DNA from: Oegoconia quadripuncta
Taxonomy: Eukaryota; Arthropoda; Insecta; Lepidoptera; Autostichidae
Direction: 5' to 3'
Assembly (NCBI GenBank): GCA_949316235.1
Contig: OX438741.1
Location: 14,137,124 to 14,201,123 of the forward strand
DNA length: 64,000 nucleotides
Within the stretch, counting starts at the first letter, position 1, and every line of letters begins with the position of its first letter. The position numbers and the translations under genes were made by a program. Shown here one piece after another: positions 1 to 9,359 of the stretch. A model generated the notes under the pieces. The model saw nothing but the letters and a program-made list of their open reading frames with translations. It was not told the origin of the DNA and searched no databases.

Positions 1-108
1 CAGCTTTGTGAATGAGCAGTAAAATTAAATGTAATATTAATATTAATAGTGACGTTTTCAAGTGATAATTTTATCCTATGAAATAAAATATTTTGATTTG
101 ATTTGATA
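1..108 (+). repeat. 3' tail of a LINE-E2 type element
   Basis: The segment runs from a GTGAATGAGCAG motif through GACGTTTTCAAGTG to an AATAAA-like motif and a (TTTGA)n tail. The same order occurs at 4816-4928 plus 5513-5582, and in weaker form at 44504-44625 and 54325-54435. It is the 3' non-coding tail of a retroelement cut by the window edge. No coding sequence is visible. Confidence 0.6.
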
Positions 109-169
109 TGCGACCAACTCTGAAATCGAGAAAAATTAGCTGGATATTGAACCTTTTATGAAACAGCTG

Positions 170-245
170 GATTTCTTTAGTTCGATCTGATAAGCTTAGC
201 GTAGGCCGTCCACTCACAAGGTGGCCGAACGACTTGAAGTCAAAA
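170..245 (+). mobile_element. LINE C-terminal coding fragment (GRPxTRW type)
   Basis: The plus strand translates through LSVGRPLTRWPNDLKS, which resembles the arginine-rich GRPxxRWxDDL tail common at the C-terminus of insect RTE-like endonuclease-reverse transcriptases. Only this short piece is recognisable; 246-277 is a remnant of a LINE-E tail on the other strand. Family assignment is tentative. Confidence 0.45.
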
Positions 246-286
246 AATGCTTTATTTTGTACAGGGTATACACTAAGGCCCGTACC

Positions 287-460
287 TTGTACTATGGATA
301 CTAGATAACAGATAAACATACATAAATATTTATAAAAACATCCATGACTCGGGAATAAATGTTCGTATTCATCATACAAACATTTACTCCTCGCGGGATT
401 CGAACCCGCAACCGTTGGTTTCGCTGACAGGATCACTAGCCACTACACCAATCGGTAGTC
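287..460 (-). repeat. SINE-B, tRNA-derived, minus strand
   Basis: The reverse strand starts with a tRNA-like head (TTGGTGTAGTGGCTAGTGAT, then a B-box GGTTCGAATCCCGC) and continues into a body with ACATTTATTCCCGAGTCATG and GTATCCATAGTACAAG. The same head and body recur at 34576-34773, 56330-56541 and 59016-59257. The A and B boxes imply RNA polymerase III transcription when young. It is a SINE remnant, not a functional tRNA gene. Confidence 0.8.
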
Positions 461-1009
461 TATGCAGGACGCTTCCACCCGGTTGCTCTGGAAATATTTG
501 GGGAAGGCCAGCAGTTCAGCAGTGGATGTCCGGTACCTGACATGATGATTACTAAAAATACTTCTAAATTCAAGTTGTAAGCCTCATAGAGAGGGATATC
601 CTCGCTTTCTACTGATGTTCCCCCACAACGTGATAACTCAATTAACTGTTTAACACGAGAACTGTTTACTCTTTGTAGTTAGCCTTTTTCCCAAGCCGTA
701 ATATGCGGGTTCCGATAGCGTGCTTATTTGTGAGTTTGGATTTCATTTTGACGGCGTGATGCGCAGGAAGGGTAATGTATTTATCAGTCTGTTGTATGTA
801 CGTTTGTTCCTTTATGGCATTGTCAAGACGAAACTAGTGATGATTTTTACGAATTTTACATCAATTCGTCGAACTTTAATAAGCATAATAATTCCTATGC
901 CAGGAAGATTTACTCTTCGTAACCCATCTCTTCCCACGGATGTCGTAAAAGGTGAATAAAGGACTTACCACCAAAAACATCTCGGACTTTTTTGTACGCC
1001 CAGTCAGTC
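461..1009. other. No gene; repeat fragments
   Basis: Around 480-560 lies a CAGCAGTGGATGTCC...ATGATGAT motif typical of LINE-F tails elsewhere in the window. Around 910-955 the reverse strand has a short dispersed motif (ACGACATCCGTGGGAAGAG) also seen near 42240, 50340 and 63905. A 79-codon open frame at 720-959 has no recognisable domain. Confidence 0.5.
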
Positions 1010-1170
1010 AATGTGTTCTTTTATATTTACCAAGGTTGACTGGGAGATCCCTTTATGGGATAAGTCCGCCTTTGTACTTAATTTTAAGTTACGTTTAATT
1101 TATCGATGTATATTTATTCATATGAAGTACAATAAAGTGTTTACAAACAAACAAACATCTATAGATTTAC
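1010..1170 (+). repeat. LINE-H 3' tail with conserved hairpin
   Basis: It holds GATCCCTTTATGGGATAAG, a short stem-loop followed by GTCCGCCTTTGTAC and an AATAAAG signal. The same design occurs on either strand near 17400, 21990, 25540, 39000, 48130, 61790 and 63260. This is a retroelement 3' end. The 66-codon open frame across it has no coding features. Confidence 0.65.
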
Positions 1171-1284
1171 GTGTTTTTTTGACGGCGATGCGCGCACATT
1201 TCGAATGGTGAACCGCGGATATTACTTCAATCATTAAACTTTTAATGTTTGGGCTATGTCTGACCACCCCGTTTGGGATGTGAC

Positions 1285-2140
1285 GTTATATGTCAAAGTC
1301 AAAGTCAAAAATGCTTTATTTTGTAGGTACACAGAGTGTACTTAAAATAGTCAATTTTACATTTTTTAAACTATTGCTTGTTGAAAATGCAATTATCCCC
1401 TGAGAAGAATAAGCAAGAAACTCGAAGGGTGGCTCTTTTAAAATCAGGCTTTGATTTTACATAAAGGTTTTTATATTACAAAAAATTTTCATTATTAATT
1501 GTGAAAAGCCTGGCATGCGAACGATCTGATTATGTCCAGGGATGATTATCATCTAAATAGTCTGATATTTTATAATATGCTTTGTTATTAAGGTTCTGTT
1601 TAATAGTATCTTACAATTTATTGAGAGGAAGATTTTGTATATCAACTGGAACCTTATTGAAAAAGCGTATACATAACCCTTTGAATGAATTACTGACTTT
1701 GCGGAGGCGCCTTATGTGACCTGCAAGTTTATCTTTATTTCTTGTATTGACATCATGTTTATCACTATTTTTCCTAATTGATGCTATATTTTTTTTGACA
1801 TACATCAGATTTTCAAAAATGAACTGTGGCGAAGAGGTTAGAATGTTTTACACTTTAAACCTATCTCTAAGTGATACTGCTGGTCTCAATTGATAAATTG
1901 CGCGAACGGCTCGTTTTTGTAATACAAAGATTGTGTTTATATCCGCGGCATTTCCCCACAGCAAGCCACCGTAAGACATCAAGCTGTGGAAATAACTAAA
2001 ATATACTAATCTAACAGTATTTACGTCTGACATTTGTCGAATTTTTTTGACTGCGTACGCTGCAGAGCTGAGCCTTTTCGCCAATTTTTCAATCAAATAC
2101 GCTTTATTGTTTAAATAAGGAAGGCACATTTAAATATCTT
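1285..2140 (-). mobile_element. LINE-E, 5'-truncated, C-terminal part of reverse transcriptase
   Basis: The minus strand encodes the region after the reverse transcriptase core of a jockey/CR1-type LINE. Recognisable motifs are a LIEKLAKRLSSAAYAVKKI stretch, YFSYFHSLMSYGGLLWGNA, LQKRAVRAI and, at the end, FFNKVPVDIQNLPLNKL. Two open segments (1848-2129 and 1611-1805) are in the same frame, and one TAA stop at 1848-1850 breaks them. The 3' end has a GACTTTGACTTTGAC-type tail at about 1290-1310. The truncation lies near 2130-2140. A plus-strand relative of the last part is at 33740-34116. It is a dead insertion, clearly a LINE; the exact clade is uncertain. Confidence 0.85.
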
Positions 2141-2540
2141 ATGTATATGAGGACCCCATTTATGTGTGTGTACATGTAAGCGAAGGAATTCGTCCTTAGT
2201 GACTTATGTTCAGTGTACAAAACATTGTGACCACGATCCAAAGTCAGCTCTCAATGGATATTATAATATGAAGAACCCTAAAAGAACCAGGGTTAAACAT
2301 TTGGCAAAAGCGGTGCGGCATCTCTGGCAGGAATGCTGGCAGTTATTTTTAACTGGCTCAGTTAAATAGGACGTCGTGCGGTTAGCGGGAAACGTTTATT
2401 TATTTATTGCATAAATATTGGAGAAAACCATATGGGATAGTTTTATAGTCCTGTTAGTGTTATAGTACCAGGATCACATGTACATGTAGTAGGTGTATCC
2501 AGTATTAAGAACTTAAGGCTCTTATGTCTCCATTACAAAA
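2141..2540. other. No recognised gene
   Basis: An open frame at 2166-2369 (67 codons, cysteine-rich start, basic end) has no domain I recognise and no visible splice or promoter context. The remainder is AT-rich and unremarkable. Confidence 0.4.
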
Positions 2541-2672
2541 GACAATCAAATCAAACCAAAAATGCTTTATTTTGTAGGTACACAGGGCACACTTAAAGCT
2601 ACTGCTTGTTCAAAAGGCAATTTTCCCTTTAGAAGAATAAACAAAAAACTCCAGAGGTTGCTCTTTAAAAAA
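2541..2672 (-). repeat. LINE-E 3' tail fragment
   Basis: The order AAATGCTTTATTTTGTAGGT, CTGCTTGTTC, AGAAGAATAAACAAAAAACT and GGTTGCTCTTT matches the tail of the LINE-E copy at 1285-1440 on the same strand. Confidence 0.7.
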
Positions 2673-3521
2673 AAATATTATTATTAAATTAAAAATTAAA
2701 TCGTGATTTGTCAAGTTGGCATTAATGGAACACCATTATTCTCATCTTTAGAGATTGCCAAATCAATCTTCTTCTAATTTTCGAGTTAATGGCAAAAATT
2801 TTAATGACCTAAAGTAGTTTGGCCCAAAGAGTAGCAACGTCGATGGCTCTTTGGTGGGCCTCAAAAAGGTCCTTCTCTTCTTCTTCTTATTTTTGAGGAT
2901 GGCAACCAGTCAACCTCATTGTCGAGGGACATTACTGCCAGTTTCGAGTGAAAATTTTTATTTATCTTATTTCTTCAGTTTATAGGTCAGTCTCAATCAA
3001 AACAAGTAATTCGTCGTATACAGAGTCTAGTCACGGTCAAGTCATTCTTCAGTAAAGTGGCAGAATGCTTTACAAAAGATTTTGGCGGCTTCTTGTGGGA
3101 ACCCGAAAGCTCCGTTACGCACTTTAATTTACACTTCCCTTCACCTGTACACCAACACTAACGTTTGCTGCACAATATTCTGCCATTATTAAGCTTCAAA
3201 AGTTAGAATGCACAAATTTTAAGACCTATAAAGAAAAATGCTACTTCACTCGCCGAGTTCCCGCCAAAAAGCCCGTCCTTCTCTGTGCAAGAAACTGGAG
3301 AGGCAGAGCACGACAACAAGTGCTCCATAGATTGCGTGGTACCCCAGTCGCACTTGTCATCATTAGAGAAGCCCCACATCGTCCTGAATTTTTCTCACCG
3401 GGCAACGCCCGACCGAAGTCTATCATGGGACTTCCAGATGGGCCAGGGGAGATCTTTACCTGGTGGCAGGTATCCCGCAATTGATATATAGGCGTTACTG
3501 TGAAACTTTTTTGACCATAGC
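2673..3521. other. No gene seen
   Basis: Mostly unique-looking AT-rich DNA with a CTTCTTCTT run near 2875-2890. No open frame with recognisable content, no tRNA boxes and no clear inverted repeat was found by eye. Confidence 0.4.
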
Positions 3522-3761
3522 ACCGCCTCCGTGGCTCAATGTAAACAACATTGGGTTTACGATTCGGAGGTCGCGGGTTCGATCCGCAGCGGGGTACAAG
3601 CAGCAGTGTTAATAGCATTGTTGTGTTCCGGTTGTCAGAGATAAGATAGCCAGTACCCCAAATGGGTTGGGGTTTCAGTACGCTTCCACCTTCGACCTCA
3701 CTTTCACTTAACATCAGGTGTGATTGAGGTCAAGAACGAACCCGTCGTGCATAAATAAAAA
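3522..3761 (+). repeat. SINE-A copy with internal deletion
   Basis: A tRNA-like head (GCCTCCGTGGCTCAATG, a GTAAAC/GTTTAC stem, then a B-box GGTTCGATCC) is joined directly to the distal body (AGCAGTGTTAATAGCATTG onward). About 75 bp present in full copies such as 52984-53309 is missing. The 3' end reads CATCAGGTGTGATTGAGGTC and finishes in an A-rich tail. Pol III transcription is expected from the family type. Confidence 0.85.
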
Positions 3762-3808
3762 TAGCTTTATCCTGGCCATAAATAGGTCTGTGTCGAGTGG
3801 CTTGATGT

Positions 3809-4038
3809 TTTTTATATCCACAACGGGTTAACACTTGACCTCAATCACACTTGATGTTAAGTGAAGATGAGGCCGAAGGTGGTAGCGTACTGACCCGAAA
3901 ACCCAAATATTTTGGGAACTATATCTCTGACAACCGGAACACTACAATGCTATTAACATTGCTGTATGGCGGCAGATTTAGATGAGAGAGAGTAGCTAGC
4001 CAGGCGGACATTTAAAATGCCCTACCACCAACAACCCT
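3809..4038 (-). repeat. SINE-A copy with long target-site duplication
   Basis: Minus-strand SINE-A body and 3' tail; the tRNA-like head is absent (5'-truncated). It is bracketed by near-identical 29-bp direct repeats at 3780-3808 and 4039-4067 (core GGTCTGTGTCGAGT, two mismatches), which I read as the target-site duplication. Confidence 0.85.
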
Positions 4039-4249
4039 AAATGGGTCTGTGTCGAGTAGCTTGATGTATTGGATAAAGATGTGTCAGCAGCACACCAGTC
4101 AATTCAATACTCCGTGAATGCCCGTGGCTTCCGTGATTAAGGAACAAACAAACAAACATCCGAACTTTGGCATTTATCATATTAGTTAGATTAGATGGGA
4201 TAGATGAATTTTGCAGTCATCTATATTGTCTTTTGTAAGCAAGCAATAG

Positions 4250-4560
4250 TATCGTAATATGATCGACTATCGATAGGGCAAAACTATCGATACTATCGAT
4301 GGGGCAAAACTATCGATACTATCGATGGGGCAAAACTATCGATACTATCGATAGGGCAAAACTATCGATACTATCGATGGGGCAAAACTATCGATACTAT
4401 CGATAGGGCAAAACTATCGATACTATCGATGGGGCAAAACTATCGATACTATCGATAGGGCAAAACTATCGATACTATCGATGGGGCAAAACTATCGATA
4501 CTATCGATGGGGCAAAACTATCGATACTATCGATAGGGCAAAACTATCGACACTATCGTG
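4250..4560. repeat. 26-bp tandem array of TATCGATA motifs
   Basis: About eleven units of 26 bp, each containing ACTATCGATACTATCGAT and a RGGGCAA spacer. Each unit has at least one palindromic TATCGATA, and units with the A variant have two. The variable base after CGAT runs A,G,G,A,G,A,G,A,G,G,A along the array. The right edge decays at about 4550. TATCGATA is the Drosophila DREF site and CGATA is the core bound by BEAF-32; binding in this species is inference. Confidence 0.95.
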
Positions 4561-4670
4561 TTTGTGCTGTTACTATATTTTATATAATTTTATAATAAGG
4601 TTCCAGTGGACATTCATTATATAAATTCAAAACCATCATAAAATAAAACGGACATTATTTACCAAAGGCT

Positions 4671-4730
4671 ATCACTTAACATCAGGTGTGATTGAGATCA
4701 AGAATCAAACCGTCGGGCATAAAAAAAAAA
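4671..4730 (+). repeat. SINE-A 3' tail fragment
   Basis: CACTTAACATCAGGTGTGAT followed by GAGATCAAG and an A tract; only the last 60 bp of the family are present. Confidence 0.75.
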
Positions 4731-4815
4731 TTCTATCTGGATGATAAGCAACCAAGCAACATATACCAACATAGATATTCAGTCTAATTATACAATATAA
4801 TATAAAATGTAAACC

Positions 4816-4928
4816 AAACTTATTTAAAAGAGCAACCCTTGAGGTTCCTGCTCGTTCTTCTCTGGGGAATCAGCTTTGTGAGTGAGCAATAATATCAATT
4901 TAAGATAAAAAATGTGACGTTTTCAAGT
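4816..4928 (+). repeat. LINE-E2 tail, interrupted
   Basis: AGAGCAACCCTTGAGGTTCC and CTCGTTCTTCTCTGGGGA run to GACGTTTTCAAGTG, and the tail resumes at 5513-5582 with TTATCCTACGAAATAAA and a TTTGATTTGATT end. A minus-strand LINE-A2 copy sits exactly in the gap, so this tail is older than that insertion. Compare the uninterrupted version at 1-108. Confidence 0.75.
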
Positions 4929-5512
4929 GTTTTTTTTTTTTTTTTTTTTTATGAGAGAGCGGCAAACGAGCATGCGGGTCACCTGATGGAAAGTAATCAC
5001 CGCCGCCCATGGACACCCACAACACCAAAAGTGTCACAGATGCGTTGCCGGCCTTTTAGGAAGGTGTAGGCTCGTTTCTTGAAGGTTCCAATGTCGTACC
5101 CGTTCGGGAACACCGCTGCCGGAAGTCCGTTCCACAGGGTGGTCGTACGTGGTAAGAAGTTTCTTGAGAAACGTACAGTGGTAGACTTCCACTCATCCAG
5201 GTGATGTGGATGGAAATTTAATTTTCTCCGAGAAGTGTATCCGTTAAATTGAGCAGCCGGTATTAGCTCGAACAGTTCTTCAGAACACTCCCCATGAAAT
5301 ATGCGATAGAGAATGCAGAGGGACGCGACGTCTCTTCGCAACGCCAGGGGATCCAGTCGGTCGGTGAGACTCTCTTGGCCGACAATTCGGACTGCGCGAC
5401 GTTGAACGCGGTCAAAAGGAAGAAGCTGGTACTGAGGTGCCCCAGCCCATAGGTGAGAACAATACTCCACGTGCGGCCGAACTTGCGCCTTATAATAATT
5501 GGAGGCGGTGGA
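4929..5512 (-). mobile_element. LINE-A2, 5'-truncated copy
   Basis: A poly(T) tract at 4930-4950 (the poly(A) tail in reverse) leads into an open frame at 4997-5470 on the minus strand. Its 157 residues match the C-terminus of the intact LINE-A protein: [49 protein letters not shown], and the end [14 protein letters not shown]. The frame has no stop, so the copy is young or well preserved. Truncation is near 5500. Its 3' non-coding end (CATCAGGTGACCCGCATGC) matches the deletion derivatives at 5583 and 13280 better than LINE-A itself, so it is a sister subfamily. It lies inside an older LINE-E2 tail. Confidence 0.9.
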
Positions 5513-5582
5513 TAATTATTGTTATTGATATTATATGATATTATTTATCCTACGAAATAAATATTTTTTGATTTGATTGATT

Positions 5583-5988
5583 TGTTGTAGTGGTAGAGCC
5601 ACGCTGTAAGCTATTAGCTTGCAGCATGGATGGGCCGGCTCGATCGGGGAAGTACCACCCTCTCGCAGAAGACCGACGTCTGAGTAGTGGCATTTTGCCA
5701 CTGCGCTTCGTCCGGTGAGCGAGGGCGCCGGAGGCCCACCTTCCAGTCTCTCTCCAGAGTGGTAGCGGTATTTAAAGAGTTAGTACCCCAGGAGAGTACC
5801 AGCACTGCTGGAGAATCCCTCATCGCTCAGGCTGCCCTACTTATTCTGGGGTGGACACCTTCCTCAAAGACCGGCAACGCATCTGTGACCCTTTTGGTGT
5901 TGCGATGCCCATGGGCGGCGGTGATTGCTTTCCATCAGGTGACCCGCATGCTCGTTTGCCGCCCTCTCATATAAAAAAAAAAAAAAAA
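5583..5988 (+). mobile_element. Non-autonomous deletion derivative of LINE-A2
   Basis: The left part (TAGTGGTAGAGCC, GCGCTTCGTCCGGT, TACCCCAGG, GGAGAATCC, GGCTGCCCTAC.TATTCTGGGG) parallels the 5' leader and first codons of LINE-A at 9462-9775. At about 5862-5866 it jumps straight to the LINE's last codons and 3' end (AAAGACCGGCAACGC to CATCAGGTGACCCGCATGC) and a poly(A) run at 5975-5988. Roughly 3 kb of coding sequence is absent. A second copy with the same junction is at 13280-13484, so the derivative has propagated. It has no coding capacity and would need LINE-A-type protein in trans. Confidence 0.85.
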
Positions 5989-6115
5989 GACTATTAATAG
6001 CATCGATAGTAATTGTCAAGGGTCGATAGTTTCGATAGCGCTATCGATATTACGACAGATTTTCCAGACCACGACAGTATTCCAATACTATCGATAGACT
6101 ATCGCTATCGCTACA
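5989..6115. repeat. Degenerate CGATAG cluster
   Basis: Several CGATAG/CTATCG motifs, including the palindrome CGATAGCGCTATCG at 6033-6046 and ACTATCGATAG near 6090. It resembles a decayed relative of the ordered array at 4250-4560; the two lie on either side of the LINE-E2/LINE-A2 insertions. Confidence 0.75.
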
Positions 6116-6191
6116 ACACTATTATAGACGTCATTTGTCAACTAAACTAGGACGTTAATAGTTGTTGATGAAGGAAATGGTTGTGTTGCAA

Positions 6192-6493
6192 AAGCCGGGT
6201 CTTGTGCGACGTGTTTTCATCGTTTGTTAACACCTAACATGTTATTGTAACCAAATATGGGCGTGGCCTCACTGTTTTGTTAAAACAAGCGAACATGTTA
6301 TCCGGAGCGGGCAGTAAACATACCCGCGTTCGCTTACGGGAGGGAGGTATTTTTCATTTCATCGTTACTTGCGAACAGAGGCTTGTTTGTTTCTGTTTAA
6401 AAGTCGCAGGAGACTGCAAAGTTTTGTTAACATGCTCCGCAAACATGTTTTGTTAGCTTGTTTTGTTATTTTTTGGAGCACAAGACCCGGCTT
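6192..6493. mobile_element. MITE with AAGCCGGGTCTTGTGC termini
   Basis: The left end AAGCCGGGTCTTGTGC and the right end (its exact reverse complement at 6478-6493) define a 302-bp element. Inside are repeated AACATGTT palindromes (near 6237, 6293 and 6442) and paired GGAGCGG/CCGCT-type motifs, so much of it can fold back. No transposase is encoded and I could not settle the target-site duplication. A small non-autonomous DNA transposon is the best reading. Confidence 0.75.
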
Positions 6494-6707
6494 AATACGT
6501 TTGATAGAACCCCTACGTCTGCGTAGAAGTATAGTTATTGAAAATCAATAAAGCAATAGTTAAAATAGCCATGTTGGTATTACGATCGGCCGCGATACCC
6601 CGCTTCGTCCGGCGAAGCTGTAGGGCTGGCACAAGGAGAAATTAATGAAATTAATTATCTTTATGGGTGCGCCAGTAAACTATTTATAAACTCAGCGTAA
6701 AAAAATA

Positions 6708-7032
6708 ACCGCCTCCGTGACAACATTGGGTTCACAATTCGGAGGTCGCGGGTTCGATCCCCAGCGGGGTACATGTTTAAGTACTCGGTTTGTTTGGTGG
6801 TAGGGCATTTTAAATGTCCGCCTCGCTAGCTACCACCATCTTATCTAAATCTGCCGTCAAGCAGCAATGTTAATAGCATTGTTGTGTTCCGGTTGTCAGA
6901 GATAAGATAGCCAGTCCCCCAAATGTGTTGGGGTTTCCGGGTCAGTACGCTTCCACCTTTAGCCTCATCTTCGCTTAACATCAGGTGTGATGAGGTCAAG
7001 TACCAATCCGTTGTGCATAAAAAAAAAAAAAA
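6708..7032 (+). repeat. SINE-A, near full length
   Basis: The head has lost part of the A-box region (GCCTCCGTG joins directly to ACAACATTGG) but keeps the B-box GGTTCGATCCCC. The body and 3' tail with CATCAGGTGTGAT are complete, ending in a 14-A run. Confidence 0.9.
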
Positions 7033-7228
7033 CGTTTATTTTGAGTTACATATTTCCCACACTTCTACCAAACTATAAATAGTTTATGGACAGAAAATAT
7101 ACTCCTTTGATTTTAATATTCTTACAATGTAACTGTAACACATTATTTAAACTTTTGTGAATTTCACAAATATTACGAGTATGCATGGTAAATGGAATAT
7201 AAACATTATGTGCTTCGTTTCATATATA

Positions 7229-7496
7229 CAGGGCGTCCCAAAGTTATGGGACATGAAGGGGAAGTACCTTAAATATCGTAGATAGTGAATTTTGCTCAAA
7301 GAAGACTTTATGTTATTTTTAAAAGTTAGTAATTCTGCATTCATAGATTTTCTAAAAATTATTTGCTTCGGCTGGGAATCGAACCGACTCAAATGTGAAA
7401 AAAAAAACACCCTACTTTTATGATGCCAATCGAAAGAATAGCTAAAAAATAATAACTCTGCCTAAGTAACATAGTATTTTAAAAGAAAGGAACAAC
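7229..7496. repeat. Left terminal inverted repeat, 268 bp
   Basis: It matches the reverse complement of 9081-9348 with only scattered differences, stopping at GGAACAAC. It contains an open frame that mirrors the one at the other end, which is an accident of the inverted repeat and not a gene. Confidence 0.95.
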
Positions 7497-7574
7497 GTGA
7501 AATTAATCATTTTAATCAAATAAAAAACATACATGAAACTGCCGTAGTCAATTAAGTAGGTATTTTTTTGTAAA

Positions 7575-8636
7575 TTAATTAATTAAATGCTCAAAATGTG
7601 ATCCCTCTTGTCTTACGCAAATCGCCAATCTTTTAATGAGCCCGCTGCCTGTTGATTTTCTAATCATTTTATGGTGAACACTCGATGTGATATGGCACAA
7701 TTCTGTTTGCAACTCGCCTACGTTCTCGTATCGCTTTTTGTATAGCATATCTTTCACGTATCCCCAAAAGAAGAAATCTAATGGTGTGAGGTCCGGGGAT
7801 CTGGCCGGCCATCTAATCGGTCCATTTGTACCAATCCATGTAGGAAAACATTCATTTAGAAAATCTGCTGCTCTCCGACTATTATGAGCCGGAGCTCCAT
7901 CTTGTTGGAAAATTAAGTTTTCTTGCTCCGCCGCGGAATGGTTTCTTATCTTATCCCTTAAAATTTGAAGTATTCCTAAATACTTTTCTGTGTTCAAGGT
8001 TCCTTGGTAAAAATGGATTAAGAAAACCCGGTTTTTTAAAAGTCCGCACCAACAGTTGAGTGAAAAACGCACTTGGTTATTAGTTTCAGTCACTCGTAGG
8101 GGATTTTCTTTAGACCAAATACGATTATTGTTGCGGTTATACATACCGTTATTGCTAAAGTTAGATTCGTCTGTCCAAATAATATTATCCAAAAAATTTG
8201 GATCTTCGAGCAATCATGCCTGGATATCAAGACAGAAATTTTTTCTCCTTTCTGTATCGCCCGGAAGTAATTTTTGAACCAATCGTCCTTCAACATAACT
8301 CTTAAAACCGTGTTTTTTTAATACACGGTGTATTTTACTTTTTGAAACTCCAATTTCATGTTCTCCTTCTCTCACCGATGCTTTCGGAAAAGCCGAAAAG
8401 TAAATTAAAATACCAAGTTCTTCGTCGTTGATCGTATGGTTTTCTTGCTGTGGTTCTCTTGGGCGTTTATCGAAACGTCCCAGAGTTTTCAAATTGTTCA
8501 CAAGCCTTTTCAAAACTTTACGAGACGGTATTTGTCTATCAGGATATTTTACGCCATACCACCGCAAACTTCTAGAGATATCTTTATCGTTCAAAAAATA
8601 TGCTTCCATTAGATCAAAACTTACTTGATATGCCAT
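7575..8636 (-). pseudogene. Tc1/mariner-like transposase, one internal stop
   Basis: The transposase would excise and reinsert the element by DDE chemistry in the nucleus. The start at 8636 gives an N-terminal helix-turn-helix region (VKYPDRQIPSRKVLKRLV; DUF4817-like), then a second DNA-binding and linker part (SKIHRVLKKHGF, LLPGDTERRKNFC). A TGA at 8214-8216 interrupts the frame after 140 residues; the frame is otherwise kept, with 212 further residues. The catalytic core is visible: WTDES, FQQDGAPAHNS and RSPDLTPLDFFFWG. If these are the three acidic residues, 40 residues separate the second and third, against 34 in classical mariners. The end GSHFEHLIN is typical of arthropod members. Only this stop prevents full-length translation. 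Confidence 0.9.
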
Positions 8637-9080
8637 GTTCGCAATAAATTAACACAATAACACTTGTGTAAGTGAATTGAGACTAAACAGATCAATATCC
8701 GAAAAACAAACGCTCGCACATACTGTTCCATTTTCAAATTTAAGAACAACATTTAAAAATATCACTTCTTTTTAAAATATCTTAAAAAGTATGCATTCAA
8801 ACAAACGCTGTCATAAACTGTTCCATTTTCAAATTATAAATTATTTATTTTTGTTTTTAATTTGCCTTCTGTCTAGCTTACAGAGGACGTATTGAAATAC
8901 AAGTTTTATCATTTCATCTACACGTGCACTTATAATAAGGAAAACTATGTTAGTACCTATTTTATGAAGTGGGTACTTATTTACGAATAATCAATGCTAT
9001 CTTTGGAATGATAATATCGCTACTTTTCGAACGTCGTCGGCAATAAATAACTTTCTTGAAATTTGACTCAATCATTTTAT

Positions 9081-9348
9081 GTTGTTCCTTTCTTTTAAAA
9101 TACTATGTTACTTAGGCAGAGTTATTATTTTTTAGCTATTCTTTCGATTGGCATCATAAAAGTAGGGTGTTTTTTTTTTCACATTTAAGTCGGTTCGATT
9201 CCCAGCCGAAGCAAGTAATTTTTAGAAAATCTATGAATGCAGAATTACTAACTTTTAAAAATAACATAAAGTCTTCTTTGAGCAAAATTCACTATCTACA
9301 ATATTTAAGGTACTTCCCCTTCATGTCCCATAACTTTGGGACGCCCTG
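9081..9348. repeat. Right terminal inverted repeat, 268 bp
   Basis: Begins GTTGTTCCTTTC and ends GGGACGCCCTG; partner of 7229-7496. The high similarity of the two arms suggests a recent insertion or gene conversion between arms. Confidence 0.95.
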
Positions 9349-9359
9349 TATATATCATT

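Larger units (their letters stand above)
7229..9348 (-). mobile_element. Complete Tc1/mariner-like DNA transposon
   Basis: Both ends begin CAGGGCGTCCCAAAGTTATG and are flanked by TA at 7227-7228 and 9349-9350, the target duplication typical of the IS630-Tc1-mariner superfamily. The 2120-bp element has unusually long inverted repeats (268 bp each) around one minus-strand transposase frame interrupted by a single stop. Mariners usually have inverted repeats of about 30 bp. A young non-autonomous element is the functional reading, since the transposase is broken. Confidence 0.93.

Noticed and set aside
2166..2369. 67-codon frame with cysteine-rich start
   Set aside because: No recognisable family, no conserved partner in the window and no transcription signals; left unannotated as a gene.
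3522..3600. tRNA genes suggested by A- and B-box motifs at many places
   Set aside because: The heads belong to multi-copy SINEs with long non-tRNA bodies and A-rich ends; no complete cloverleaf with a proper acceptor stem was found.
5614..5974. Two overlapping open frames in the LINE-A2 derivative
   Set aside because: The element is a fusion of a LINE leader and 3' end; frames on both strands are incidental.
7147..7410. Duplicate protein starting MFFFSHLSRFDSQPKQ, repeated at 9167
   Set aside because: The two frames are the same sequence in the two arms of the transposon's inverted repeat.
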